A DNA stretch of 64,000 bases, taken from Bacillota bacterium. Its GTDB lineage: Bacteria > Bacillota > Clostridia > Christensenellales > SZUA-584. Below, piece by piece: positions 54,970 through 63,992 of the stretch; the first letter of the stretch is position 1; each line of letters begins with the position of its first letter. The translations under genes and the position numbers were made by a program. Location of the stretch: positions 44,366-108,365 of the forward strand of contig JAEZKQ010000027.1 in assembly GCA_023436115.1 (NCBI GenBank), in the 5' to 3' direction. The notes beneath the pieces are model-generated. The model searched no databases, was not told where the DNA came from, and worked only from the letters and a program-made list of their open reading frames with translations.

Positions 54970-57888
54970 TTAGTTATGAATGGAGACAATGCCCGGGCCG
55001 GACAGCGCCGCACACCCGCCCGAGCGGCGGCTCACCTCGATCTGCACATCGATGCGGCTTTTGAGCGCTTCCACATGTGATATCACGCCAATAAGCTTTC
55101 CCTCACGGCTGCCCAGCGTAGAGAGCGTTTGCAGCGCGGCCTCCAGATAATCCTCGTCAAGCGAAGCAAACCCTTCGTCGATAAAAAGCGAGTCGATACG
55201 TGCCGCACCCGACGACATTTCGCTAAGCCCCAGCGCCAGGGCGAGAGACACGATAAAGCTCTCCCCGCCCGACAGGTTGGATACGGGGCGTTTTTCACCC
55301 GCCTGATACGTATCGATTACGGCCAGCTCCAGCGGCTTGGCCGCACCCGCGCCATCACGCTGCAATATGTAGCGGTCGCTCATGCGCATTAGGCTCTGGT
55401 TCGCGTAGCGCAGCAGCGCATCAAACGTAATGCTTTGCGCCATTCGGCTGAACTTGTCGCCCGAAGACGAACCGATCAGCGCATTTAATTTCTCCCACTT
55501 CTCAAGCGTTTTTTTATAGGCCCGCTCTTGGTTCTCAAGTGACTTACGTTTCAGACGTTCAGATTCATTTGTCTTTAATATCTGTCCGATCACGGCATGG
55601 TGCCGCGTTTCCCCCGTGATAAACCGCTGCAGCGCCTCCGCCGCGTCCCCAAGAGTCTTTTCATCCGGCGTATTCTCGAGCCTTGCCGCAGCGTCTGTAT
55701 AACCCGCATAAAGCGATGCCATATCGTCATCTGCTGAGACATTATGCACAGCCGCTGCATCTGCCAAAGCTTTTTTATATGCCATATCAAGCTGCCGCGC
55801 TTGCTCCTCGATAGCAGTCTGCGTGCTTTTCATATTCGTGCGGTTTTGTTCCAGCTCGCGCTCGGCGCTGTTTAAGTCCAAGCGGCATTTTTCCTTGGCG
55901 GCCTGCGCTTCGCCAAAGCGTCTATTAGCCGACTCCTCTTCAGCGTCCGCATTCTTATCTCCGAACAACGATCGCCTTTGCGCAATCAGTGCGTCATAAT
56001 GTGTCTGCACTTGCGCTTTGTCCTGCTGCCGCTTTCCAATGCTGTTTTGTATTTCGCCGATCATCTGCTTGCGGCTGTCGATGGCCTCCACATCCTTATC
56101 GACATCACCAAACCGAACGGTCAGAGCGGTCACCTGCTCGTTGACCTTGTCTAGCTTATTTCGAAGTGAATGATAGTCCCGCAGCATTCTTTCCATGCCG
56201 CTGATCGCCTGCAAAACGGTATCCGTCTCCTGCTCACCCGCCGTGAGCACAGCATTGTTTTCCTCAATAAAACGCCGTTTGTCCTCAATGAGCTTAGCAG
56301 TGTCAGCCATGCGCGTGCTGTTTTCAACGATACGCTGTTTGAGCTCATCTCTCTGCCGTATCATTTCGTCATACGCCTTTTTTGCAGTGATAAAATCTGA
56401 TTCATCGATGCTCGTTTCGGCCTTGGGGTGATGCAAAGCACCGCAAAGCGGGCAGGGCTGCCCATCCGCCAGCTCGCTGCGCGCCTTACCGAAACGCAGC
56501 TCCAGCTGCGCATAGGTAAACTTATCTTCGATCTCTTTAGCCGTCGCCTCAAACGAGTCTTGTTCTTTCTTAAGCTCCTGCTGCCGACGCTGATAAGTAT
56601 TCAGCTCGGCCTGCGCCTTTGTCATGACGTCACGAGCCTCGCAGAGCGGCAAAGCTTTTTTGAGTGCATCCAGACGGCTTTGCCAATGCGCTTCATCCTT
56701 ATTGGAAAGCAGCTGTGCGATATTCTTACGCACACTGTCCGCTTCGGCCTTGACCGCATCCAGCTCCGCTTTGGCTCTTGCGCGCAATTGAGCACTCAAT
56801 TCGCACGATTCATACATCTGCCGGTAGCGCTCATTTGAGGCCCCCGGCTCATACTTCCTGAATATATCAAGAATCTTATTTTTATGTTCCTTAATGCGTA
56901 ATGTCTCTTCCGCAATATCCTTGTCGATACGCGCCACATCCTCAGCCTTTGCTTTGGCTTTTATATCGAGCTCTCGCACAGCTTTGAGCGTATCCTGCAA
57001 CGCAAACAGCTCCTGTGCCTGTGTCTTTTCCGTCTGCTCAGCCGCGGCAAATGCGAGGGACTTTGCGGCAAAAGCCTCCTCAAGCGGTTTTACCGCCTGC
57101 CTGTACCGCGCTATGTTTTCTCCGAGCTTACCGACCTGTTTGGCCGCCAGCCGGCAGTGGTTTAGCAGCTCTTTAAGCTTTTCATGGTCGCTGATGGCCG
57201 CTGCCAAAAGGCCCATTTCTTTCTTGCGCACCGCTTCCTCAGCCTCGCTGAGTATCTGAATGCCGTCCATACTGACGCGTATATTCGAAAGCAGCTCTCT
57301 TTGCTGCTTGGTTCGCTCATATACCGCAATGGATATACGCCGATAGATGTCCATATCGGTGATCTGTTCGAGTATGGCCGCGCGATCGTTAGAGCTTGCC
57401 TGCAAGAACTCGGCGAAGCGGAACTGCGCCAGCATGATGGAGCGCGTAAACCGACCATAGTCAAGGCCGCATATCGCTTCTATTTTTTCGTCTACCTCGC
57501 GGATACGCGCCGCGATGACCTGCCATGCGCCGTCCGCACCCTGCTCCAACAGTTCCCGCCGGACCGCACGAAACGGTTTGCTGCCGCGTGAGCGTTCATG
57601 CACAAAAATGCTTTTATAGCGTTTGCCGCGTGCGGAAAAGACGACCTCCGCTTTGCAGACGGAGGCGCTTTTGGTCATCAGTTCATCCTGTGTTTCACTG
57701 ATGGTTTCAATGCGCGGTGTTTTGCCGTATAGCGCGAGACAGATCGCGTCCAGCACGGTGGTTTTGCCCGCGCCCGAAGGCCCGACAATCGCAAAAAGAC
57801 CGCCCGAATAGGCGCGGTCCGTTAAATCGATATCAAAGCGTCCGAGGAGCGAATTTAAATTTTCGATATTGACGCGTTCTATGCGCAT
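54970..57888 (-). CDS. sbcC: SbcC exonuclease ATPase subunit
   Basis: The 972-residue protein has Walker A GPSGAGKTT (about 35-43), long coiled-coil arms, the zinc-hook CPLC near residue 478 at the apex, and a C-terminal ABC half with LSGGESF and Walker B SLFIDEGFASLD. SbcC, like Rad50, forms a complex with the SbcD nuclease that opens and degrades hairpins and blocked DNA ends. Its start overlaps the sbcD stop by 10 bases, so the two are co-translated. Confidence 0.95.
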   Translation of the reverse strand: MRIERVNIENLNSLLGRFDIDLTDRAYSGGLFAIVGPSGAGKTTVLDAICLALYGKTPRIETISETQDELMTKSASVCKAEVVFSARGKRYKSIFVHERSRGSKPFRAVRRELLEQGADGAWQVIAARIREVDEKIEAICGLDYGRFTRSIMLAQFRFAEFLQASSNDRAAILEQITDMDIYRRISIAVYERTKQQRELLSNIRVSMDGIQILSEAEEAVRKKEMGLLAAAISDHEKLKELLNHCRLAAKQVGKLGENIARYRQAVKPLEEAFAAKSLAFAAAEQTEKTQAQELFALQDTLKAVRELDIKAKAKAEDVARIDKDIAEETLRIKEHKNKILDIFRKYEPGASNERYRQMYESCELSAQLRARAKAELDAVKAEADSVRKNIAQLLSNKDEAHWQSRLDALKKALPLCEARDVMTKAQAELNTYQRRQQELKKEQDSFEATAKEIEDKFTYAQLELRFGKARSELADGQPCPLCGALHHPKAETSIDESDFITAKKAYDEMIRQRDELKQRIVENSTRMADTAKLIEDKRRFIEENNAVLTAGEQETDTVLQAISGMERMLRDYHSLRNKLDKVNEQVTALTVRFGDVDKDVEAIDSRKQMIGEIQNSIGKRQQDKAQVQTHYDALIAQRRSLFGDKNADAEEESANRRFGEAQAAKEKCRLDLNSAERELEQNRTNMKSTQTAIEEQARQLDMAYKKALADAAAVHNVSADDDMASLYAGYTDAAARLENTPDEKTLGDAAEALQRFITGETRHHAVIGQILKTNESERLKRKSLENQERAYKKTLEKWEKLNALIGSSSGDKFSRMAQSITFDALLRYANQSLMRMSDRYILQRDGAGAAKPLELAVIDTYQAGEKRPVSNLSGGESFIVSLALALGLSEMSSGAARIDSLFIDEGFASLDEDYLEAALQTLSTLGSREGKLIGVISHVEALKSRIDVQIEVSRRSGGCAALSGPGIVSIHN

Positions 57889-59087
57889 GACTCCGCCTCC
57901 TCCACTACGCGAATGATCTCATTGAAGCAGTCAATAAGCGCCTGTTTATCTTCGTCGTTATAAGCGTCCTCATCGATGCAGCTAAGGAACACATCCTGAA
58001 CGGACATGGCGTTTAAGGATTGCGCTTCATACGTTATACCCGTCATACCCATTGCCGCCGAATGATTGCGAATGCAGAGCACCTGCGCCTTGGCATCTTT
58101 CATGGCTTCGGCAATGTCGGCGCTCAAATGAGGGCATGCCACTTCATCCGTATATGTCACCTCGATCCAGACGTCCTCCCCGGTCAGCTCAGAGAGCTTA
58201 TCAAGTATCTGCTCACGACTGCCTTTCACCGCCGCCATGCGCTGAAAAACGGGCACGGGAATCTCCTGCACGCATAGGCCTTCATCCAGACTCACTTCCA
58301 ACACGTACTTATCGCGTCCCAGCTCGGAAAAGCTCATGGGAAGCGGCGAACCGCAGTACCGAATACGCGGCTGCTTGCCCACTGTTTGCGCGCCGTGGAT
58401 ATGCCCCAGTGCCACATAATCAAGCTCGCTCGGGAATATATCCGCGCCCACCTGCCCTAAGCTGCCCACGTAAAGCTCACGCACACCGTCTCCCTCGGTG
58501 CGCATCGCTCCTTGGGCAAACAGATGCCCTGTCGCCACGATGGGCAGATTATCGCCGTATTCTTGGCGGTATTCCAAAGCGGCCTGCATTAGGTCCCGGT
58601 AGAACTGTGCCGTAGCCGCCACGATCTTTTCATCGCTGGTCTGCGAATCGTCCTCGATACGCACCATCTCGTTTTTGCGCAAGTACGGCACCGCGCAGCA
58701 GACAGCTTTCACAGTCCCCGCTGCATCCCGCAGCGGTATCACATGGCGCTCCGTCTCGCCCGGAAGACCGATCGTATGAATATTGAGTCGCTCCAGCACG
58801 CCCGAGGGCGCTTCCAGCAGCGCGGGTGAATCATGGTTGCCCGCCACCACGACAACCGTGCGGCAGCATGTCCCCAGCAGCGATGTTAAAAAGTCGTAAT
58901 AGAGCCGCTGAGCCTGCCCGCCCGGCGCGCCCGTGTCGAATACGTCGCCTGACACAAGCAGCGCGTCGATACCGCGCTCTGTGATGATTTCTTTTAACCA
59001 GCTTAAGAACTTTTCATGTTCATCGTAGCGCTTCTTGTTATAGAGCGTATGTCCGATATGCCAGTCGGATGTGTGCAGTATTTTCAT
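57879..59087 (-). CDS. sbcD: SbcD nuclease subunit
   Basis: The 402-residue protein is a calcineurin-like Mre11-type nuclease with all metal motifs: HTSDWHIGH, SGDVFDTGAP, GNHDS, TGHLFAQG and LGHIHG. It is followed by the SbcD C-terminal capping region. It acts with SbcC in DNA end processing. The ATG follows CGGAGG closely. It is first in the sbcDC unit. Confidence 0.95.
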   Translation of the reverse strand: MKILHTSDWHIGHTLYNKKRYDEHEKFLSWLKEIITERGIDALLVSGDVFDTGAPGGQAQRLYYDFLTSLLGTCCRTVVVVAGNHDSPALLEAPSGVLERLNIHTIGLPGETERHVIPLRDAAGTVKAVCCAVPYLRKNEMVRIEDDSQTSDEKIVAATAQFYRDLMQAALEYRQEYGDNLPIVATGHLFAQGAMRTEGDGVRELYVGSLGQVGADIFPSELDYVALGHIHGAQTVGKQPRIRYCGSPLPMSFSELGRDKYVLEVSLDEGLCVQEIPVPVFQRMAAVKGSREQILDKLSELTGEDVWIEVTYTDEVACPHLSADIAEAMKDAKAQVLCIRNHSAAMGMTGITYEAQSLNAMSVQDVFLSCIDEDAYNDEDKQALIDCFNEIIRVVEEAESCA

Positions 59088-59117
59088 GCCGCCTCCGAAA
59101 AAATGATAGTATTAATA

Positions 59118-59160
59118 ACGAAAGCTTCTTTCTCCTTTGATATTAGCACGAGAAAGAAGC
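59118..59160 (-). terminator. Probable terminator downstream of the flavodoxin-ferredoxin gene
   Basis: GCTTCTTTCTC and GAGAAAGAAGC form a perfect 11-bp stem. On the minus strand TTTCGTTATT follows, so it fits the end of the 60152-59277 operon although the T run is short. Confidence 0.55.
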
Positions 59161-59276
59161 GTTTTCAAATGAAACAATAAAGGACATCCGGCAGCCTTTA
59201 TTCGCCGTCTTAAAATAAACAGGACGGCTTTAAAGCTGCTTGGCCTTAAGTCCGTCCCAGTTGACTATTTGTTATT

Positions 59277-60125
59277 TTATTGTTCCAAATACCGGTTGAC
59301 GCCTTTCCATACCACGCCTGTCTTTTTCTCGGGCTGAATCCCCGAGTTCTCATAACGGCGAATATCAAAGCCTCTTTTATTAAGCGCAAATTTGAATCGC
59401 TTTGGGCGCAATGAATGGCTGGGGCATCCGTACACACATCGAAAGCACATCACGCATTGATTGCCAAAGACGGGTCTTTCGCCTTCCATGCGGATATTGG
59501 CCCCCGGGCAGCCCTTTGCGCACCAGCCGCAGCCCGTACAGGTTTCGTCAGCAATCAGCCACTTACCAAAGATATGGCAGCCCTTTTTCTCCATTTCACA
59601 GACGACGGACATAAAGCGGTTCAACAGACTGGGCTTCACGCGCCGCCTAATACCGCTCAATATATCATCCGCCATCGAAGCGGCTTTTTGCGGCAGAACT
59701 TCAAGCAATCTTGCCGCGAGCCCGTCAGGCGTGGCTATGCTCATATTGCTGGGCATCACGATCATGTGCTCGTAAACGACCTCATAGCCCTTTTTCTCAA
59801 GCCGCTTGATGCTGCTTAAACGGCATGCGGTATTGGGAAAAACCTCTCCGCCGCCCGATACAGCGAGCACCGCCGCTTTTGTCCCGCTCACAGGTGAAAG
59901 ATTCTCGAGCCATCGGTATACAGGCTCGGGCGCGTTGGCGGCATGCACCGCAAACAACAACACCAGATAATCCTCTGAGCCGTTGGGGAACGCCTTGCCC
60001 GTCTTGATCTCTTGGATATCCACGCTGACACCGCGTAACTCAAACGCTTGAGCCACAGCCTTGGCCGCTCTCGTTGTGCCGCCCGTACCCGAAAAGTACG
60101 CCACAAGCGCTTTCTGTGCTGCCAT
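59277..60125 (-). CDS. EFR1-type flavodoxin-ferredoxin fusion protein
   Basis: The 282-residue protein has an N-terminal flavodoxin-like FMN domain (AYFSGTGGTTRAAKA phosphate loop) and, near residues 190-240, two [4Fe-4S] ferredoxin motifs (CTGCGWCAKGCP and CVMCFRCVYGCP). This arrangement matches EFR1-family proteins of anaerobes, which are thought to carry low-potential electrons; the partner is unknown. It follows dapL by 26 bases with a strong AGGAGG site and is probably in its operon, though a functional link is not obvious. Confidence 0.9.
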   Translation of the reverse strand: MAAQKALVAYFSGTGGTTRAAKAVAQAFELRGVSVDIQEIKTGKAFPNGSEDYLVLLFAVHAANAPEPVYRWLENLSPVSGTKAAVLAVSGGGEVFPNTACRLSSIKRLEKKGYEVVYEHMIVMPSNMSIATPDGLAARLLEVLPQKAASMADDILSGIRRRVKPSLLNRFMSVVCEMEKKGCHIFGKWLIADETCTGCGWCAKGCPGANIRMEGERPVFGNQCVMCFRCVYGCPSHSLRPKRFKFALNKRGFDIRRYENSGIQPEKKTGVVWKGVNRYLEQ

Positions 60126-60151
60126 ATTTACGCCTCCTATTGCAAAGGAAC

Positions 60152-61363
60152 TTAAAGCTTAAGCGCGGCAAACCTCTCCATGGCTTTTTGTGTGTTTTCA
60201 CGCGTGTTGAATGCGGTCAGCCTGAAATAGCCTTCGCCTGCGCTGCCGAAGCCCGCGCCCGGCGTTCCCGCCACGCCCGCGTCCAGCAGTCTGTCGAAGA
60301 ATTCCCATGATGGCAGGCCGCCCGGTGTTTTGAGCCAGATGTACGGCGAATTCACGCCGCCCCAGCAATCGATACCCAGGCTTTGAAGCCCTTCGCGAAT
60401 AATGGCCGCATTGCCGAGATAAAAATCGATCGTTTCCTTGATCTGTGTCTTGCCCGCCTCAGAATAGCAGGCCAGCGCACCTTTTTGCGTGATGTACGGT
60501 ACGCCGTTGAACTTTGTGGTATGGCGTCTGTTCCACATGGCGTTGAGCGAGTGAATATTGCCGTCGCTGTCCGCGCCCATCAGGCTCTTGGGCACGACGG
60601 TAAATGCGCAGCGCGTGCCTGTGAAGCCCGCTGTCTTGGAAAAGCTGCGGAATTCGATCGCCACCTCTTTGGCGCCTTCAATCTCATAAATGCTGTGCGG
60701 CACATTGTCCTCGCGTATAAACGCTTCATAAGCCGCATCGAATAGTATCAGCGCGCCCGTGTGCTTCGCGTAGTCTACCCACTGCTTGAGCTCTTTCTTG
60801 GTCAGTGCCGTGCCTGTCGGGTTGTTGGGATAGCAAAGATAAATAATATCGACATTCTTTTGAGGCAGCGATGGCTTAAACCCGTTTTCCGCGCTGCACG
60901 GCAAATAGGTGATATTCTCATAGCCTTTTTTGGTTTCGTTGTAGTCACCGGCGCGGCCCGCCATCACATTGGTATCCACATACACTGGGTAAACAGGGTC
61001 AAGAACGGCGATCTCGCACACGGGCGAGAACAACTCTTGTATATTGCCTGTGTCGCATTTTGCGCCGTCTGACACGAATATTTCGTCGGCTTCGATGCCA
61101 AGGCCCGCGTAATCGTTGGCGGCAATAGCTTCGCGCAGCCATGCGTAGCCCTGCTCAGGACCATAACCGTGAAACCCTTTTGCTGTCGCCATATCATCCA
61201 CAGCGCTTTTCATCGCTTCAACAACCGCCGCCGGCAGCGGTCGCGTGACATCCCCGATACCCAGACGAATGATGTCGCCGCCGTGGGCATTTATTCTTTT
61301 GGCCATCTCAGAAAAAAGATAGCTCCCTTGAAGTCCCAAATAATTCTCGTTGATCAGTATCAT
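60152..61363 (-). CDS. dapL: LL-diaminopimelate aminotransferase
   Basis: The 403-residue PLP enzyme matches DapL throughout: the N-terminal [26 protein letters not shown], the PLP-lysine motif [12 protein letters not shown], and [12 protein letters not shown]. DapL converts tetrahydrodipicolinate directly to LL-diaminopimelate with glutamate, bypassing the succinylase or dehydrogenase branches, giving lysine and the wall cross-linking amino acid. The start at 61363 follows AGAGGAG; a long open extension of 68 codons upstream has no homology. Confidence 0.95.
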   Translation of the reverse strand: MILINENYLGLQGSYLFSEMAKRINAHGGDIIRLGIGDVTRPLPAAVVEAMKSAVDDMATAKGFHGYGPEQGYAWLREAIAANDYAGLGIEADEIFVSDGAKCDTGNIQELFSPVCEIAVLDPVYPVYVDTNVMAGRAGDYNETKKGYENITYLPCSAENGFKPSLPQKNVDIIYLCYPNNPTGTALTKKELKQWVDYAKHTGALILFDAAYEAFIREDNVPHSIYEIEGAKEVAIEFRSFSKTAGFTGTRCAFTVVPKSLMGADSDGNIHSLNAMWNRRHTTKFNGVPYITQKGALACYSEAGKTQIKETIDFYLGNAAIIREGLQSLGIDCWGGVNSPYIWLKTPGGLPSWEFFDRLLDAGVAGTPGAGFGSAGEGYFRLTAFNTRENTQKAMERFAALKL

Positions 61364-61451
61364 GAAAGGCTCCTCTTTTAGTAGTTCGTCCATCTTTACT
61401 ATAGACTTTTTCCATATCATTCTACTGTAAAAAGAGGCACGGCGCAACACG

Positions 61452-62105
61452 CTATTTGAACGGTATACGCACCCTCGCGCCCGGCTTAAAATCACTGGGA
61501 CGCAAATTCTCATTCGCAGCCAGCAGCATACTGACGCTGATACCATGACGCTGCGCCACATCCACAAGGCTCTCTCCCGCTGCCACCGTATACCACCGCC
61601 CCGGCACGCTGCTTTCGCTGCGCGGCGTCACATTCACGCGCTGCCCTGCTTTTATCCCCATGGCGTTGATACCCGGATTCATCATGCAAAACATGGTTAA
61701 GTCCATTCGGAATTTGCGCAGCACATCAAACAGGCCCTCACCGTCTGCGAGCGTATAGACTGCCGTTTTTTTGCGCGGCGGTGCTTGCGGTACCACGATC
61801 ACCTGCCCGGGTATGTAATAATTGGGGTTTAAATACGGATTGGCTTTCAAAAGCTGCGTCAAACTTAGACCATTGCGCTGGGCGATCTTTAACAGGGACT
61901 CGCCTTTGCGTATGGCATAGAATGACCCGCGCGTACAGCCGCCGCAAGCGCACGGTATGCGCACGAGGTGTCCCGCGGTTGGCTTTAGCCCTTTGTTCTG
62001 GTCAATGATCGCCTGCTCGGATACCCTGAATTTTTCGGCCAGCGACGAAAACGTATCGCCCGCTTCCATTTTATAATCGAAATAGCTATACGGACACTGT
62101 GCCAT
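61452..62105 (-). CDS. Protein with four LysM-like repeats
   Basis: The 217-residue protein consists almost entirely of LysM peptidoglycan-binding repeats, starting near residues 12, 62, 115 and 168 (for example [17 protein letters not shown] and [17 protein letters not shown]). They are separated by short linkers, one with the Cys-rich CACGGC. There is no signal peptide. Leaderless LysM proteins in spore formers often localise to the spore coat or cortex, so such a role is possible in this spoIIID-carrying organism. Confidence 0.88.
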   Translation of the reverse strand: MAQCPYSYFDYKMEAGDTFSSLAEKFRVSEQAIIDQNKGLKPTAGHLVRIPCACGGCTRGSFYAIRKGESLLKIAQRNGLSLTQLLKANPYLNPNYYIPGQVIVVPQAPPRKKTAVYTLADGEGLFDVLRKFRMDLTMFCMMNPGINAMGIKAGQRVNVTPRSESSVPGRWYTVAAGESLVDVAQRHGISVSMLLAANENLRPSDFKPGARVRIPFK

Positions 62106-62194
62106 GATGAATCCGCCTCACAAATGATTTTTGGTCTTATAGTGTATGATGCGGCAAAAGGTTTCATGACAGGGCCGAGAAATGAAGTATAAGT

Positions 62195-62221
62195 AAACAG
62201 GCGCCTTTGAGGTGCCCGTTT
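62195..62221 (-). terminator. Probable terminator downstream of the RsgA-like gene
   Basis: On the minus strand AAACGGGCACC pairs with GGCGCCTGTTT (one mismatch, one G-U) around a five-base loop. The following sequence has only a weak T run. Confidence 0.5.
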
Positions 62222-62236
62222 CTTATGACAGCGATA

Positions 62237-63376
62237 CTATAATCCGAGCGAAGTCAGCTTGTTCAAAGGAAACGGCGGAGCCGACAACGGTTTGACCGCA
62301 ATAGACAGCAGCAGCATCGGATTGTCATCCGCCGCAACCCGATTGGAGCTGAAGCCACCACACAATCGGCACCTGTGGATCACGGCCCATTCCCCTCCCT
62401 TTCGCACCCAAACGCTGACCGGCTCCATGATACCCCCGCAAAGAGAGGCCCTGTCACCCGGCCTGATATCCACATGCACGCTGGATAAACACTTGGGGCA
62501 ATGGTTTCGGTGCTGGCTGCCGGCTCCCTCCGGTACAACCAGTTCTCCGCAGGCCTTGCAGACAAAGCTCTCTGTGCATGCCGTATGCCGGTAATCAACT
62601 CTTGGCGCGTGTCTCTCTTTTTTTACAGACCCCACAGCTACCTGTGCCATCTCTTGGTAAGCATCGTAACGCTCTCTTGTGATGCGATTGTCTCTAAGCG
62701 CTTCAATCACCTCACACCCCTCCTCATAAACATGGGTACAGTTGCGAAAACGGCATCCCGATATCAAACCGGTTATTTCAGGGAACACGCAGCTGCGCTC
62801 ATCCTCCGTGATGTGATGCAGTGAAAAGCTTCGAAAGCCCGGTGTATCAATCAATCGGGTATCCTCAGGACCCACATGCAGCACGCTCGCATGGGTGCTT
62901 TGTATCTTTTCTTGTTTGGCTGTGTCTGCGTTTAAGCTGTTTAAAATCCCATGGATCACGGTCGTTTTGCCGCATCCCCTGTCTCCTGTCAAAACCGTGG
63001 TTTTGTTTTTCACTGTCTGAATCAGCTCTTTATTGATTTCATGGGAAGCGCCAAAATAGACGGCATCGGCTGCATCGCGATACAGAGCCAGCTTGGTTTC
63101 AAGCAAACGCCTAGCGCTCTCGCCGATAAGGTCAGCTTTGCTGATAAACAGACCCACTCCGATACCCGATCGTCTGGCCGCGATGATTGCCGTCTCAAGA
63201 TATCCGGCTTGATTGATGAGGTAATCTGCGCTCACAATGGCCAGCAGAAACTGCATATTCGCCGCGACTAATATGTCTTCCGCGGGTACGCGGCGGTTTC
63301 CCCGGTACAATGCCGTTTTTCTCGGCAGTACCCTAATGGAGTTTATATTGCTCGGTATCGGCGTGCCCCACCTCAA
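62237..63376 (-). CDS. rsgA: RsgA-type circularly permuted GTPase with C-terminal RNHCP zinc domain
   Basis: The 379-residue frame has the permuted GTPase order: G4 as FISKADL, then G1 GDRGCGKTT, then G3 DTPGF. The RsgA zinc motif CRFRNCTHVYEEGC follows. A C-terminal RNHCP-like domain (about 265-360) has CKACGELVVPEG, HRNHCPKC and CRLCGG. RsgA helps late 30S subunit maturation. G1 and G4 deviate from the usual GxSGVGKS and NKxD. The N-terminal OB fold is in another frame just upstream (63333-63560), so the first residues of this frame (before SIRVLPRKT) are not authentic. The gene is therefore either broken or carries a sequencing error. Confidence 0.85.
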   Translation of the reverse strand: MRWGTPIPSNINSIRVLPRKTALYRGNRRVPAEDILVAANMQFLLAIVSADYLINQAGYLETAIIAARRSGIGVGLFISKADLIGESARRLLETKLALYRDAADAVYFGASHEINKELIQTVKNKTTVLTGDRGCGKTTVIHGILNSLNADTAKQEKIQSTHASVLHVGPEDTRLIDTPGFRSFSLHHITEDERSCVFPEITGLISGCRFRNCTHVYEEGCEVIEALRDNRITRERYDAYQEMAQVAVGSVKKERHAPRVDYRHTACTESFVCKACGELVVPEGAGSQHRNHCPKCLSSVHVDIRPGDRASLCGGIMEPVSVWVRKGGEWAVIHRCRLCGGFSSNRVAADDNPMLLLSIAVKPLSAPPFPLNKLTSLGL

Positions 63377-63560
63377 CCTCGTCCCCGACAGCCAGCGTAT
63401 TTCTATGTGAAATCAGTGAGCCCGGAATCAGGCACGGCATGATTTTATTAGCAATGACGATTTGGCATTGCTTATTTGTTATATTGGCAATAACAGCCTG
63501 AAAAGTATGCGTTTGATGATTCAAGGCCGCTTTATTGTGTTTGTTCATATTGCTGTTCAA
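63333..63560 (-). pseudogene. OB-fold N-terminus of the RsgA-like gene, separated by a frameshift
   Basis: This 75-codon frame has a GGAGG nine bases before a TTG start (63560), or an ATG four codons later. It encodes the RsgA OB domain with HTFQAVIANI and NTLAVGDEVEVGHAD, then stops at TAG (63333). The protein continues in the overlapping frame as SIRVLPRKTALYRG. A single +1 shift between about 63336 and 63350 would restore one continuous RsgA. No recognisable programmed slippery site is seen there. Confidence 0.75.
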
Positions 63561-63626
63561 TTTGGTAAACCTCCAAGTGTTGTCCGTAAACTCAAACCAT
63601 GCAGAAGAGCACTGTCGGGCACACAC

Positions 63627-63659
63627 AAAAAAACCACAGAGCAACACATTGCCTGCGGT
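63627..63659 (-). terminator. Attenuator-like terminator in the RsgA-like gene leader
   Basis: On the minus strand ACCGCAGGCAA pairs with TTGCTCTGTGGT (11 bp, one bulge, one G-U) and is followed by TTTTTTT. It lies between the leader ORF and the OB-domain start, so transcripts from the upstream promoter would stop before the GTPase unless it is prevented from forming. Confidence 0.75.
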
Positions 63660-63696
63660 CAGGAAAACCAAACTGTATAGCCATAAAACTGAAACG

Positions 63697-63780
63697 TTAA
63701 GATATGACCAAGTATCCCGAGAGGCTGTATGCCGACAGTACGCCATATGCAATTACCATATGAACTTTTATCGCCGACAC
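63697..63780 (-). CDS. 27-residue leader peptide candidate
   Basis: A GTG start has the near-perfect ribosome binding site AGAGGTGA five bases upstream and opens 27 codons (MSAIKVHMVI, then mostly hydrophobic and Tyr/Ser residues, ending YLVIS). It is inside the leader transcript, upstream of the terminator hairpin. The placement is typical of leader peptides whose translation controls attenuation. Part of the ORF (CTGTCGGC on the minus strand) can pair with sequence just beyond the terminator (GCCCGACAG), which could give an alternative fold. No homology is claimed. Confidence 0.6.
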   Translation of the reverse strand: MSAIKVHMVIAYGVLSAYSLSGYLVIS

Positions 63781-63813
63781 AAATTTCACCTCTCTTTAAG
63801 AATATCTTCACAA

Positions 63814-63842
63814 ATAATACCAGTATATTATCGTGTTGTCAA
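63814..63842 (-). promoter_or_regulatory. Consensus sigma-A promoter of the RsgA-like gene
   Basis: On the minus strand a perfect TTGACA (63837-63842) and TATTAT (63814-63819) are separated by 17 bp. It gives a leader of about 250 bases before the GTPase gene, containing the small ORF and terminator. Confidence 0.85.
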
Positions 63843-63920
63843 CATTATTTCATCACAATCTGTCATGCAGCAAGTGTAGGACTACAATACATATTGGACA
63901 CTGAACCTTGAAAATAAAAG

Positions 63921-63992
63921 ATGCAGGAGCTGGCTCACGGGGTATTGTTGAGTTGCAAGGCAAAACACTACCGAAAGGAGCCATTCCTGCAT
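63921..63992 (+). promoter_or_regulatory. Inverted repeat enclosing a ribosome binding site
   Basis: ATGCAGG (63921-63927) and GGCTC (63932-63936) pair with GAGCC (63978-63982) and CCTGCAT (63986-63992). The right arm includes the end of the GAAAGGAG ribosome binding site and the start codon at 63991. It could hide the start from ribosomes, or be the terminal repeat of a mobile element lying beyond the edge. The preceding 63843-63920 shows nothing else. Confidence 0.4.
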
